The position numbers were made by a program, and so were the translations under genes. Shown in pieces: positions 1-8,487 of a stretch of 64,000 bases of DNA. The notes beneath the pieces were generated by a model that saw nothing but the letters and a program-made list of their open reading frames with translations, was not told where the DNA came from and searched no databases. Source of the DNA: Bacteroidales bacterium (GTDB lineage: Bacteria; Bacteroidota; Bacteroidia; Bacteroidales; UBA3824); assembly GCA_016286055.1 (NCBI GenBank), contig JAEERW010000016.1, positions 1 to 64,000 on the forward strand. The letters are read 5' to 3'. Numbering within the stretch: position 1 is the stretch's first letter; the number at the start of each line of letters is the position of its first letter.

Positions 1-273
1 GTAAAGGACACGGTTCATGAAGTCGGACGACCAATACATCTGCATCTCAACGATGAAATAGTCGTCGTCGCCCGCCTTGCACCTGACGTCAACGGTGCTG
101 TGCCTTTGTCCATCGTTCAGCGGAATAATCTCTGACGGCATGTACTCGACATCCTTGATCCGTTGCTTGCCCTCCAATTTCAGGACGGCATTCAACAGAC
201 TGATTGTCAAATTCTTATGTTCGCCGAACACCTTCTTGAACACGACGTCGGTCTTGGGGTCGTAATACTGCAT
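1..273 (-). CDS. PD-(D/E)XK nuclease family transposase-like protein, N-terminal 91 residues (cut by window edge)
   Basis: The reading frame opens at ATG 273 and runs off the left edge, so only 91 codons are visible. It begins MQYYDPKTDVVFKKVFGEH, the usual opening of the PDDEXK_2/Rpn-type 'PD-(D/E)XK nuclease family transposase' group. Around residues 65-80 it has a Val-Asp-Val aspartate, then Glu-Met-Gln (VEMQMYW), which fits the D...ExQ active-site pattern of that family. These proteins are often multicopy in Bacteroidales. Some relatives promote recombination and many are of unknown role. A good promoter lies just upstream. The C-terminal half is outside the window, so intactness cannot be judged. 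Confidence 0.85.
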   Translation of the reverse strand, partial: MQYYDPKTDVVFKKVFGEHKNLTISLLNAVLKLEGKQRIKDVEYMPSEIIPLNDGQRHSTVDVRCKAGDDDYFIVEMQMYWSSDFMNRVLY

Positions 274-304
274 AACTGAAAGTATTTGATTAGTATTGCA
301 GGGG

Positions 305-335
305 CAAAATTAGGGTGTTTTTGGGAATTGGCAAA
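305..335 (-). promoter_or_regulatory. Bacteroidota-type promoter for the PD-(D/E)XK gene
   Basis: On the minus strand, TTTG (335-332), a 19-nt spacer and TAATTTTG (312-305) match the Bacteroidota sigma consensus TTTG-N19..21-TAnnTTTG. The expected transcription start is about 298, giving a leader of about 25 nt to the ATG at 273. Confidence 0.7.
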
Positions 336-361
336 ATTTTAAGTGTTAAATTTTCACCAAA

Positions 362-1990
362 TTATTTCTCCGCCACCTTCCAATCTGTGATGTTCTTCTC
401 CTTGCTTGAAAAGTTGACGCCGACCTTAAACAACTTCCGTCCGTCCATCTTGAAACGCCCTGCGTAGTCCTTTTCGTTGATTTGGTCGAGGGCGGTCTGA
501 GCGTCCTGATCCATCTTGAACTCAAAGAGATAGACATACTCGTCGTTGACGACAATGGTGTCAGCCCTGCCTTTCGACGAATGGTATTCCGACACGACAA
601 ACTGTCCGCAGATGGTGAAAACAAGGAAAATGACATTCTGAAAATCGCGCTCCACCCACTTGTCGTTGTCGTCGTTGGCATACGGGATTGTGCTGTACAA
701 CGCCTGAAAACGCCCAATGAGGCTCTCGATGTCGCCTGAATTAAAATCCTGCAAGAAATAAGCATAGTTGAACCCCATAACGTCGTTTGGCGCACGGTAA
801 AATTCGTTGGCAAGACCGTTCAAGAAACTGAGTTCAATTTCATTGTTCGGGAAGCCAAGCGTATAAAGGCGCATACTATCGTCATAACTTTTGATTGTCA
901 GGTAGCCTGTGTAATACAACAACGGCACCAAATCCGTGTTCAAATCGTCGTCCTTGTAGGATTTTAATCCGTCCTTGGGATACGACACGTCGTTCACAAA
1001 ACGACGAAAATCGAAATAACCGCTGTGGATGCGTTTCATCAGGATTGTCGGGTTGCCGGTGTCGTACCAAAAATTTTGGAAATCGAGGTTGGAAAAACAA
1101 TTCAACAAACTTACTATATTGAAAACCTTTTCGCCGTCCTCGTGAAAAAGGTAACCATCGTACCAACGTTTCAATTCCGCGATACAGCCGTCGAATGTCA
1201 GTCGCTTCTTCTTGGCGATTTTTTCGATTTCGGGAACAAAGTTACCTGTAAGTTCCTCGTGCGTGATGCCACATATCGCAGAATACTTTTCATTGTCGGT
1301 GATGTCCTCGGGCTGATTGGTTCCGCTGAAAATCGATGTCTTGGCAAACTTGGTGACGCCCGTAATGAAAGCAAAACGGATGTACTTGTCGGCGGCCTTC
1401 AATACAGAGAAAAAACCACGGTAAATCTTTTTGGATTCAGGGAGGTTCTCGCTTGTAATCAATGGATTGTCGTATTCATCAACGATGACCACGGTATTCA
1501 AGCCGGTCTTTTCATAAACAGCCTGCATATCGTATGTAAAACGATATGCAAGTAACTTGCCCTCCGACTTGTCCTCGTCATTATCCAAACCTTCTTTGAC
1601 AAAACTTTCGTCAAATTGGATTCCGTTGTCCCTTTCAAAAAACATCAATACAATCCTAATCTTAGCAATTAACGTGCTCGGTGAGGAATAGTCGCCGTCC
1701 ACAAAATCAAAATACGCTATGGGATAATGGAGCCAATCTTTTTCGTAATCGGCGATTTTCAAACCCTCAAACAGTTCTTTCCTACCTTCAAAATACGCCT
1801 TTAATGTATTAGCAAAAAGGCTTTTGCCAAATCTACGCGGACGCGCAAGAAAAAAGGAAGTAGTGCCAGAATGTGTAATAAAATATACATAATCTGTTTT
1901 GTCTACATAGAGGCAGTCTGTCTCCCGCAGTTTAGTAAAACTCTGCACACCGATTGGCAGTTTGCGCGATAGGTCGATTGTGATAGCCAT
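362..1990 (-). CDS. AAA-ATPase-like protein with C-terminal PD-(D/E)XK nuclease domain
   Basis: 542 residues, the usual length of the AAA-ATPase_like (PF09820) plus PDDEXK_9 (PF08011) family that is abundant in gut Bacteroidales. The N-terminus carries the family signature: LPIGVQSF near residue 11, YVDKT near 28, and the variant Walker A ARPRRFGKS near 50. The Walker B-like motif VVIVDEYD is near residue 167. The C-terminal nuclease-like domain shows GRADTIV followed by LFEFK near residue 490 (D...ExK). Cellular role is unproven; a nuclease or mobile/selfish role is usually suggested. It has its own promoter and shares orientation with the PD-(D/E)XK gene downstream, 88 bp away. Confidence 0.9.
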   Translation of the reverse strand: MAITIDLSRKLPIGVQSFTKLRETDCLYVDKTDYVYFITHSGTTSFFLARPRRFGKSLFANTLKAYFEGRKELFEGLKIADYEKDWLHYPIAYFDFVDGDYSSPSTLIAKIRIVLMFFERDNGIQFDESFVKEGLDNDEDKSEGKLLAYRFTYDMQAVYEKTGLNTVVIVDEYDNPLITSENLPESKKIYRGFFSVLKAADKYIRFAFITGVTKFAKTSIFSGTNQPEDITDNEKYSAICGITHEELTGNFVPEIEKIAKKKRLTFDGCIAELKRWYDGYLFHEDGEKVFNIVSLLNCFSNLDFQNFWYDTGNPTILMKRIHSGYFDFRRFVNDVSYPKDGLKSYKDDDLNTDLVPLLYYTGYLTIKSYDDSMRLYTLGFPNNEIELSFLNGLANEFYRAPNDVMGFNYAYFLQDFNSGDIESLIGRFQALYSTIPYANDDNDKWVERDFQNVIFLVFTICGQFVVSEYHSSKGRADTIVVNDEYVYLFEFKMDQDAQTALDQINEKDYAGRFKMDGRKLFKVGVNFSSKEKNITDWKVAEK

Positions 1991-2025
1991 AGCTGACGTA
2001 TTTTAATATGGTTCGTTTCTAATCG

Positions 2026-2057
2026 CAAATATAATTAAAGGCGCGGTAATATGCAAA
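2026..2057 (-). promoter_or_regulatory. Bacteroidota-type promoter for the AAA-ATPase-like gene
   Basis: Minus-strand TTTG (2057-2054), a 20-nt spacer and TATATTTG (2033-2026). The predicted start is near 2020, about 30 nt before the ATG at 1990. Confidence 0.75.
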
Positions 2058-2065
2058 TATTTTAC

Positions 2066-3343
2066 TTACACATATTTCAAAAGATCCTTGCCAATATCCC
2101 TTCTATGATATGCGCCTTCAAAAGATATCTTAGAAATGCCGTCTAATGATTTTTGAAGGGCGGAGGGGATGTCGTTGCCAAGCGACGATACTGTGAGCAC
2201 ACGTCCGCCGTCGGTAACTATTGCGCCGTCTTTCTCTTTGGTGCCAGCGTGGAATACGATAGAATCTTTTACTACGTCTAAGCCGTTGATAACAAAACCT
2301 TTTTTGTAATCCTCAGGATATCCGCCCGATGCAAGCACCACGGTGGCGGCGGTTTGAGAGTCGATTTCGCATTTTTTGCCATTGAGATTGCCCTGAGCGG
2401 CAGATACAAGAAGGTCTACAAAATCGCCTTTTACGCGAAGCATTACCGACTCGGTTTCGGGGTCGCCCATTCGCACGTTGTACTCAATTACGTAGGGGTC
2501 GTTGTTAACGTTGATAAGTCCAAAGAAGATAAATCCACGGTAGTCGATACCGTCTTTGATAAGTCCATTGATGGTGGGCTTAATTATGCGGGTTTCAATC
2601 TTATCCATAAACACCTTGTCGGCAAACGGAACGGGCGAAATGCTGCCCATGCCGCCGGTGTTGAGTCCCTTGTCGCCTTCGCCAATGCGCTTGTAGTCTT
2701 TGGCTTCGGGCAGGATGGTGTATCCGCCGTGTCCGTCGGTTAACACAAACACCGAAAGCTCAATGCCCGAAAGAAACTCCTCGATAACCACCTCGGCAGA
2801 CGATTTGCCAAACTTACCAGAGAACATCTCTTTGAGTTCGTTGCAGGCAATGTCGAAATTTTCTTCTATAATAACGCCCTTGCCAGCAGCAGGACCGTCG
2901 GCTTTGAGCACGTATGGAGGCTGCAATGTTTTGAGGAAATCAACTGCCTGAGCGTAAGTATCGCCGTTGAAGGTCTTGTATTTGGCAGTGGGTATATTGT
3001 GACGAATCATAAATTGCTTAGCAAAATCCTTGCTGCCTTCGAGTTGCGCGCCATCTTTCTTTGGACCAACCACCAAAGGAGCTTTGCCGCCGGGGATAGC
3101 AAGAAGGCGGTCGGCGAGACCGTCGATAAGCGGAATCTCAGGACCCACCACCACGAGGTTGATGTTGTTGTCAATCACAAATTTTTCGATAGTGTCGAAA
3201 TCCGACACCTTTATATTAACGTTTTTAGCGATATTGGCAGTGCCGGGGTTGCCGGGTGCTACAAAAAGATTGGCAGAGGATTGAGCAATTTTCCAAGCGA
3301 GGGCGCTCTCCCTTCCGCCCGAGCCGATAAGAAGTACGTTCAT
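2066..3343 (-). CDS. purD: Phosphoribosylamine-glycine ligase (GAR synthetase)
   Basis: 425 residues. ATP-grasp ligase that joins glycine to 5-phosphoribosylamine in step 2 of purine biosynthesis, in the cytosol. It opens MNVLLIGSGGRESALAWK, the classic PurD N-terminus. The ATP-grasp core is clear: VLKADGPAAGKGV near residue 140, EEFLSGIELSVF near 190, and GMGSISP and YNVRMGDPETE further on. An in-frame upstream ATG (3409) is rejected because the -7 box at 3376-3383 lies inside that extension, so the mRNA should begin near 3369. The gene is divergent from the DUF6427 gene; PurD next to DUF6427 is an arrangement I know from other Bacteroidota. Confidence 0.97.
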   Translation of the reverse strand: MNVLLIGSGGRESALAWKIAQSSANLFVAPGNPGTANIAKNVNIKVSDFDTIEKFVIDNNINLVVVGPEIPLIDGLADRLLAIPGGKAPLVVGPKKDGAQLEGSKDFAKQFMIRHNIPTAKYKTFNGDTYAQAVDFLKTLQPPYVLKADGPAAGKGVIIEENFDIACNELKEMFSGKFGKSSAEVVIEEFLSGIELSVFVLTDGHGGYTILPEAKDYKRIGEGDKGLNTGGMGSISPVPFADKVFMDKIETRIIKPTINGLIKDGIDYRGFIFFGLINVNNDPYVIEYNVRMGDPETESVMLRVKGDFVDLLVSAAQGNLNGKKCEIDSQTAATVVLASGGYPEDYKKGFVINGLDVVKDSIVFHAGTKEKDGAIVTDGGRVLTVSSLGNDIPSALQKSLDGISKISFEGAYHRRDIGKDLLKYV

Positions 3344-3375
3344 TGATTCGTTTTTTTGTGTATTATTCAATGTGG

Positions 3376-3383
3376 CAAAAGTA
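3376..3383 (-). promoter_or_regulatory. -7 element for purD
   Basis: TACTTTTG on the minus strand (consensus TAnnTTTG), 33 bp before the chosen purD start. I see no clear -33 TTTG. It decides the purD start at 3343. Confidence 0.6.
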
Positions 3384-3477
3384 ACAATTATTTTGGTTTT
3401 TATCATCATTTATCGCCAAATAAAACTAAACACCAAATAAAAAAACATACAAAAGAACTCAATGCAAAAAAATTTTG

Positions 3478-3485
3478 TAATTTTG
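3478..3485 (+). promoter_or_regulatory. -7 element for the DUF6427 gene
   Basis: TAATTTTG on the plus strand. The predicted start is near 3491, downstream of every ATG in the longer open frame, which supports the GTG at 3509 as the translation start. Confidence 0.5.
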
Positions 3486-3508
3486 TCAACGATAATAATA
3501 CCGTTACT

Positions 3509-4507
3509 GTGATACTAAAATCGCTAAAAGATAATACCCTTATGGGAATAGCGCTCGCCGTTTTGGTGTTTGTCGGGTTTGCATGCTCGGCTGTGATGCC
3601 ATACGGTGCGTGGATGTGGATTGTGCCGCAGTCTGGTTCGCTTATATTCGACGATATAAGAAACTTCCTCGGCTCGTTTGGCACCCCATTAGTTCTCGGC
3701 GTATGCTTTGTGCTGCTCAATATTGTGGAAGTGATGGTGATGACTTCGCTCAACGCCCGTTTTGAACTTACTCGCGCCAAAGGAGCATTCTTTTTGGTGA
3801 TAACGGCGGCGGCGGGAATGTGCTACATTCCGTACAACGTGATTCTGCCCGAACAGTTTGCCGCTGTGTTTGTGATGCTCGGATTGTTTCCAATACTAAA
3901 CAGCAACGGCAAGGATGTGGCTGTGTACGACCTTTTCAACGCGGGTCTTTTCTTTGGAATTGCCACGCTGTTCTGTTTCAACGCTGTTATTACGCTGCTT
4001 TTTGGTATCGTCGCTATTGCTGTGTTCCGTCCTTACCGCACCAACGAACTTCTGATGCTGATTCTGGGACAGATTACTCCTGTGCTGTTCTACTTTGCAA
4101 TCTACTTCCTTGTTAACGGCGAGATTATGCCCGTGTGGGAAAACATAGCAGAAGAGTTCAGTATTAGGCACGTGTTCAATCCACAGGGCAACGACCTCAT
4201 ATTCCTTTGTGCTGGTGGTGCATGGCTATTGATAGGCAGCGTGGTTATGATTGGGCTTTACAGTAGGTTCAATGTGTTTGAGGCGCGTGCATACCGTCTT
4301 TTGTTCTTTATATGTTTAATTACAATGGTGGCTGCCGTTTCTCCGTTTTTCAGCATCGAAACTCTGCGAATTGCATTATTCCCTGTAGCATTTATGTTGG
4401 TTACGGTATTCTACAACCTCAAACAAGGATTTTGGGGCGAATTGATTTTCGCGCTTTACCTCCTATCCACTATAGGACTACACGTGTATTTGGTGGTAGA
4501 TTTGTAA
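3509..4507 (+). CDS. DUF6427-family polytopic membrane protein
   Basis: 332 residues from GTG 3509. Almost entirely hydrophobic, with roughly eight to ten predicted membrane segments. It matches the DUF6427 pattern as I know it: an FNAG-F-GIA segment (here FNAGLFFGIATLFCFNA near residue 150), then FRPYRTNE and LGQITPVLFYF. Members are found only in Bacteroidota, typically beside purD or uracil/purine genes, and their function is unknown. The open frame extends upstream to 3356, but that stretch lies before the predicted transcription start and overlaps the purD promoter. Location: inner membrane. The nearby VWA gene is convergent, 30 bp away. Confidence 0.75.
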   Translation: MILKSLKDNTLMGIALAVLVFVGFACSAVMPYGAWMWIVPQSGSLIFDDIRNFLGSFGTPLVLGVCFVLLNIVEVMVMTSLNARFELTRAKGAFFLVITAAAGMCYIPYNVILPEQFAAVFVMLGLFPILNSNGKDVAVYDLFNAGLFFGIATLFCFNAVITLLFGIVAIAVFRPYRTNELLMLILGQITPVLFYFAIYFLVNGEIMPVWENIAEEFSIRHVFNPQGNDLIFLCAGGAWLLIGSVVMIGLYSRFNVFEARAYRLLFFICLITMVAAVSPFFSIETLRIALFPVAFMLVTVFYNLKQGFWGELIFALYLLSTIGLHVYLVVDL

Positions 4508-4537
4508 TCTTGTTGCAGACGCTCACGAGCAACATCC

Positions 4538-6358
4538 CTAAAGTTCCGATGCCTTGCGAACCAACACCTTTAATTCATCGATATAACCTTTGTCGTCGGA
4601 GGGAATGTTTTTGAGATATTCCATGAGCGACTTGTAGTTGGTGCCTTTGATAAACTTGCTGTCGTTGAGCAGCATACCGAACATTGCACCTGAGCAGGCG
4701 ATTTTAAAATCGGTAGAGGGTGTTTTGGTGTAGGAGTCTTTGCCGATGCGGCGCTCTACCAAAAGACTTTCATCTTTGTCGGGATGTTTGTAGCGGAACT
4801 TGATGGTGCAGAAATTGTCACTGCCGGTGGTCTGCTGAGTTACATATTCGCTCTGAACGGTAGAGGGAGTCGACTCTTTGCTCTTGGCGGGAACAATCTC
4901 GTAAAGTGCTGTAACAGAATGTCCAGAACCCATATCGCCGGCGTCTTTCTTGTCGTTGTTGAAATCCTCGTTGTTGAGCAGGCGGTTTTCGTATCCCACA
5001 AGACGGTAGGCCTTTACCTTGGCAGGATTGAAGTCTACAAGCACCTTCACGTCCTTGGCCACGGTGTAGAGCGTTCCCCAAAGTTCGGTTCCGAGAGCCT
5101 TCTGCGCCTCGGAGATATTGTCGATATAGGCGTAGTTGCCGTTGCCATTGTCGGCGATGGTCTCCATCATGCGGTCGTTGAGGTTGTACATACCATAGCC
5201 GAGCACGGTGAGGAACACACCCTCTTTTGCGCCCTCTTTCACCATCTTTTTGAGTTCGCCGTCGGAGCTCTGACCCACGTTGAAATCGCCGTCGGTGGCA
5301 AGTATTATGCGGTTGTTGCCGCCAGTGATAAAGTTTTCTTTGGCAATGCGGTATGCCTTTTGGATAGCCTCTCCGCCGGCTGTGTAGCCCGATGCCTGGA
5401 GTTTTTCAAGTTCTGCCACTATCTTCTCCTTACCCTTGTCGTTGCAGGGTTCGGCGGTGAGCTTTATGTCGGTTCCCGATGCGTAGGTGATGATAGAAAC
5501 CTTGTCTTGCGGACGGAGGTTGTTGGTCATGAATTTGAAACTGCGGATAAGGAGCGGAAGTTTGTTGTCGTCGTACATACTGCCCGAAACGTCGATAAGG
5601 AAAACAATATGCGAGGCGGGCAATTCGCGAGTATCTATCTCCTTGGCTTTGAGACCAATTTTTATCAACTGATGATCTTTGTTCCACGGACAATCTGAAA
5701 TTTCGGCGTTGAGGCTCACAGGGTCGGCGCCCTTGGGCTGCGGATAGTCGTATTCAAAATAGTTGATGATCTCCTCCACACGCACGCTTCCCTTGGGAGG
5801 TTTTTGACTATTATTAATAAAGCGTCGGATATTGCTGTATCCTGCCTTGTCCACGTCAACGGAGAATACCGAGATTGGGTCGGACGAGGTGTTTTTAAAC
5901 TCGTTTTCGTCGCGGGAGTCGTATTTTTCGGTGTTGAGCTGAATGGGCGCAGGTTCGGCCTTACGCCTGTGAGATGACCTCACCACGGGCGCAGCTCCGC
6001 CGATATCCATTTTGCGCATTACGCCGTAGCCAATCACCACCACTTCTTCGAGGGCTTTAGGATCAGGTTCCATCTGAACATCACGTGTGAGGTTGTCGCC
6101 ATCTTTACCCGACACATTTACCGACTGTGGCTCGTAACCGATATAGGCGAATTTTAGAGTGTGGCTGCCGTTATTGATTGTTAAAGTGTATTTGCCGTCG
6201 ATATCGGTGACAGTGCCATTTTGTGTACCCGTCACCACTACAGTAGCTCCTGCCAATGGCTGGTTGGCTTCGTCGGTGACAGTGCCTGACACTGTGAAAC
6301 TTGCAAATGCCTGCGATATCAGCGACATAAGCATAATAAGAGTGAGAAATCTTTTCAT
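4538..6358 (-). CDS. Secreted VWA protein with N-terminal CarboxypepD_reg domain (YfbK-like)
   Basis: 606 residues. Signal peptide at residues 1-19 (MKRFLTLIMLMSLISQAFA). Residues about 20-95 form a CarboxypepD_reg-like beta-sandwich (SGTVTDEANQPLAGATVVV), followed by EEVVVIGYG, a motif like the start of SusC/TonB plug domains, although no barrel follows. From about residue 150 it follows the E. coli YfbK layout: a VWA N-terminal segment (NEFKNTSSDPISVFSVDVD), a VWA domain with an intact MIDAS (VFLIDVSGSM near 253, ATDGDFNVG near 355), and a DUF3520-like tail. Role unknown; probably a periplasmic or surface metal-dependent binding protein. No consensus promoter is evident upstream. Confidence 0.9.
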   Translation of the reverse strand: MKRFLTLIMLMSLISQAFASFTVSGTVTDEANQPLAGATVVVTGTQNGTVTDIDGKYTLTINNGSHTLKFAYIGYEPQSVNVSGKDGDNLTRDVQMEPDPKALEEVVVIGYGVMRKMDIGGAAPVVRSSHRRKAEPAPIQLNTEKYDSRDENEFKNTSSDPISVFSVDVDKAGYSNIRRFINNSQKPPKGSVRVEEIINYFEYDYPQPKGADPVSLNAEISDCPWNKDHQLIKIGLKAKEIDTRELPASHIVFLIDVSGSMYDDNKLPLLIRSFKFMTNNLRPQDKVSIITYASGTDIKLTAEPCNDKGKEKIVAELEKLQASGYTAGGEAIQKAYRIAKENFITGGNNRIILATDGDFNVGQSSDGELKKMVKEGAKEGVFLTVLGYGMYNLNDRMMETIADNGNGNYAYIDNISEAQKALGTELWGTLYTVAKDVKVLVDFNPAKVKAYRLVGYENRLLNNEDFNNDKKDAGDMGSGHSVTALYEIVPAKSKESTPSTVQSEYVTQQTTGSDNFCTIKFRYKHPDKDESLLVERRIGKDSYTKTPSTDFKIACSGAMFGMLLNDSKFIKGTNYKSLMEYLKNIPSDDKGYIDELKVLVRKASEL

Positions 6359-6495
6359 AGGTTAAAAATATTAAGTTTGGAACAATAATAAAACGGAGCA
6401 ATGCGTGAGGATGTTTCTGGTTTAACATTTTTTGTGAAAAAATAAAAATACGTAAAACCCCTACCCTTTTCCGTTTCATATACGCATAATACGCA

Positions 6496-6526
6496 TTGCA
6501 AGGATGAAAATCTGCCTGTAATTTTG
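6496..6526 (+). promoter_or_regulatory. Bacteroidota-type promoter for the small anchored protein
   Basis: TTG (6496-6498), a 20-nt spacer and TAATTTTG (6519-6526). The expected start is near 6533, about 47 nt before the ATG at 6580. Confidence 0.6.
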
Positions 6527-6579
6527 CATCGTCTAATAATCACCACTTATAGTTAAATAAAATAATAAACATCAGAACC

Positions 6580-7002
6580 ATGAAAACAACAAACAAAATG
6601 ATCAAGCACGCAGGCATAGCGTTAGTATTGGCAGTAGTAACAGCAATGTTGGTTTTCGGTGTAAAAAACAATATGCCCGAAAACATTATCACAAGCGGAT
6701 TAACAGTTGAAAAACATTCCGACTCGAAATGTTTTTGCAAAATTGAGATACCTTATAAATATATGAACTCGCTCCGCGAAAGCGAATCTATCAAACTCAT
6801 AGTTGACGGACACGTAAGCAACGCCGTAATAGAATCGGTAGAAAGCAACGTTGTAAAAGAAGACACTGGTCTCTACTTTTACGCTCACGCTTGCATTGAC
6901 AACGGAGCCGACTATATTGCAGCCGCCGACAATGCAGGAGTGGTGCTTGGAACAGGTTTCGACTACCTTAAACAAAAGATATATAATTCTATAGCATACT
7001 AA
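6580..7002 (+). CDS. Small membrane-anchored protein, possibly with a HlyD-like beta-barrel fold
   Basis: 140 residues. Residues 10-28 form one hydrophobic segment (AGIALVLAVVTAMLVFGV), either a signal anchor or an uncleaved signal peptide; the rest should be periplasmic. The stretch IEIPYKYMNSLRESESIKLIVDG and the following strands resemble the beta-barrel domain of HlyD/membrane-fusion proteins (IP...+..G..V.+.+.G), but no hairpin or lipoyl segments are present. That resemblance is weak and is my inference. It is a single-gene unit: own promoter upstream, strong terminator 25 bp downstream. I do not recognise a named family. Confidence 0.6.
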   Translation: MKTTNKMIKHAGIALVLAVVTAMLVFGVKNNMPENIITSGLTVEKHSDSKCFCKIEIPYKYMNSLRESESIKLIVDGHVSNAVIESVESNVVKEDTGLYFYAHACIDNGADYIAAADNAGVVLGTGFDYLKQKIYNSIAY

Positions 7003-7026
7003 TACCACGTTTTTCACACATTGTAC

Positions 7027-7058
7027 AAAGGAGGCTAAACAGTAGTCTCCTTTTTTTA
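7027..7058 (+). terminator. Rho-independent terminator
   Basis: The stem AAAGGAGGCTA / TAGTCTCCTTT has a single mismatch, a 5-nt loop (AACAG) and a T-rich tail (7050-7057). It ends the unit of the small gene at 6580-7002. Confidence 0.85.
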
Positions 7059-7130
7059 TTCAATAATTACCTGATATTCAGCGCCAACAACGCCAACAAA
7101 ATTTATTTTAGAAAAAAACACAAACAAAAC

Positions 7131-7159
7131 TTGCCAATAAAAATTATTTTGTACTTTTG
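7131..7159 (+). promoter_or_regulatory. Promoter for the aminotransferase gene
   Basis: TTG (7131-7133), an 18-nt spacer and TACTTTTG (7152-7159). The leader is about 15 nt to the ATG at 7181. Confidence 0.6.
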
Positions 7160-7180
7160 ACAAATAAATAACAGAGTTGT

Positions 7181-8329
7181 ATGCTGAGATCAAAACTACC
7201 CGAAACGACGTTAAAAACGGCAATTGACATTATCGACGCCGCTGAAAAATACAACGCAGTAGACCTTGCCTGCTCCGTTCCCGACTTTAATATGTCGCAA
7301 AGCCTTGTTGATTCTATTGCAAAGCACATAAGCAACGGCAAGAACCAATACAGCCCTATTGAAGGTATTATGCCATTGCGTAAAACCGTGGCAGAGGTGT
7401 ACAACCAAGAGTTCGGCGCTCAATACAACCCCGAAACCGACATCACAATTACCGCTGGCTCTACCGAAGCAGTATGGACAGCCATCTCTGCCATCGTGCA
7501 CGAAGACGACGAGGTGATAGTGTTTGAACCTGTATACGAAAACTATGTGCCTGCAATCCGTCTCAACGGTGGCACACCCATATTTATAACCCTCAAATAT
7601 CCCGACTACCGAATCGACTGGAACGAGGTGATCCGCTGGGTAAACCAGCGCACCAAGATGATCATAATCAGCAATCCACACATCCCCACCGGCGCTGTTC
7701 TCTCTGAGGATGATATGCAAAAGCTGCAAAAGATTGTGGCAGGAAGCAAAATTGTGATTCTCAGCGACGAAACTTACGGCAGTTTCCATTACGACACGCC
7801 TATTTCAAGCGTGGCCAAATATCCCGTGCTCGCCAAGCAGAGCATCGTAATTAGTTCGCTCGGCAAATCGTTTAACGCCACAGGTTGGAAAACCGGAACT
7901 TGCTGCGCCCCAGCCGACATCACCGCCGAAATACGAAAAATGCACAACTATATCTGCAACGGCTCCAACACCGCCATTCAGTACGCATTCGCCGACTTTC
8001 TGCCCGACGTGCTCAACGGTGAACTCTCGCAGGTACGCAACCTATATATGCACAAGCGTAACCTATTGTGCGACCTTCTTAAAGGCTCTAAGTATAACGT
8101 TAAGCCCACAGAAGGATCGTGGTTTCAGACTGTTGACTGCTCGGCCGTTACACCCGACCCCGACTCGGAGTTCGCACTCAAGCTCGTAAACCAATACGGC
8201 GTGGCAGTGTTCCCGATGTCGATGTTTTACCACGACAAGAGCAAGAGCAGCGTTATCCGTATATGCTTTGCCCGCGAAGACGATACTATACGACGTGGCG
8301 TGGAAGGACTGCTGAAAGCCGTAGAGTAG
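7181..8329 (+). CDS. PLP-dependent aminotransferase, class I/II fold (methionine aminotransferase/YbdL-like)
   Basis: 382 residues, the usual size for fold-type I aminotransferases. Visible landmarks: the substrate/PLP motif YSPIEGIMPLR near residue 56, ITAGSTEAVW near 90, NPHIPTGAVLS near 165 (usually NPHNPTG), DETYGSFHYD near 195, the PLP-lysine segment SSLGKSFNATGWKTG near 225 with the Schiff-base lysine in SLGKS, and the C-terminal arginine in IRICFA. The closest pattern is the YbdL/kynurenine-methionine aminotransferase group, which transaminates methionine, phenylalanine or glutamine. Exact substrate is uncertain. Monocistronic, with its own promoter. Confidence 0.88.
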   Translation: MLRSKLPETTLKTAIDIIDAAEKYNAVDLACSVPDFNMSQSLVDSIAKHISNGKNQYSPIEGIMPLRKTVAEVYNQEFGAQYNPETDITITAGSTEAVWTAISAIVHEDDEVIVFEPVYENYVPAIRLNGGTPIFITLKYPDYRIDWNEVIRWVNQRTKMIIISNPHIPTGAVLSEDDMQKLQKIVAGSKIVILSDETYGSFHYDTPISSVAKYPVLAKQSIVISSLGKSFNATGWKTGTCCAPADITAEIRKMHNYICNGSNTAIQYAFADFLPDVLNGELSQVRNLYMHKRNLLCDLLKGSKYNVKPTEGSWFQTVDCSAVTPDPDSEFALKLVNQYGVAVFPMSMFYHDKSKSSVIRICFAREDDTIRRGVEGLLKAVE

Positions 8330-8448
8330 GGCTTTTATTATTTTTTCTGATTCCGTCAGAAGGATATGTTATGTAGTATGGTTTAGGCTGCTTTTCGTAG
8401 TAATAATATTTTTATAATGTATCCTTTCATCGTACAAGAAAAAAAGCT

Positions 8449-8456
8449 TATCTTTG
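8449..8456 (+). promoter_or_regulatory. -7 element for the twin-GTPase operon
   Basis: TATCTTTG, 31 bp before the ATG at 8488; no clear -33 TTTG. A small imperfect hairpin (TTCTGA-TTCCG-TCAGAA, 8347-8363) lies upstream without a T tract. Confidence 0.55.
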
Positions 8457-8487
8457 GGAAAAAATCAAACTTTTAAAACACCGCATT

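Noticed and set aside
4784..5698. Open frame of about 300 codons on the plus strand
   Set aside because: It is antisense to the VWA/YfbK gene, whose motifs (MIDAS, signal peptide) are clear; the plus-strand translation has no family features.
8347..8363. Terminator after the aminotransferase
   Set aside because: The TTCTGA/TCAGAA hairpin is short and not followed by a T run.
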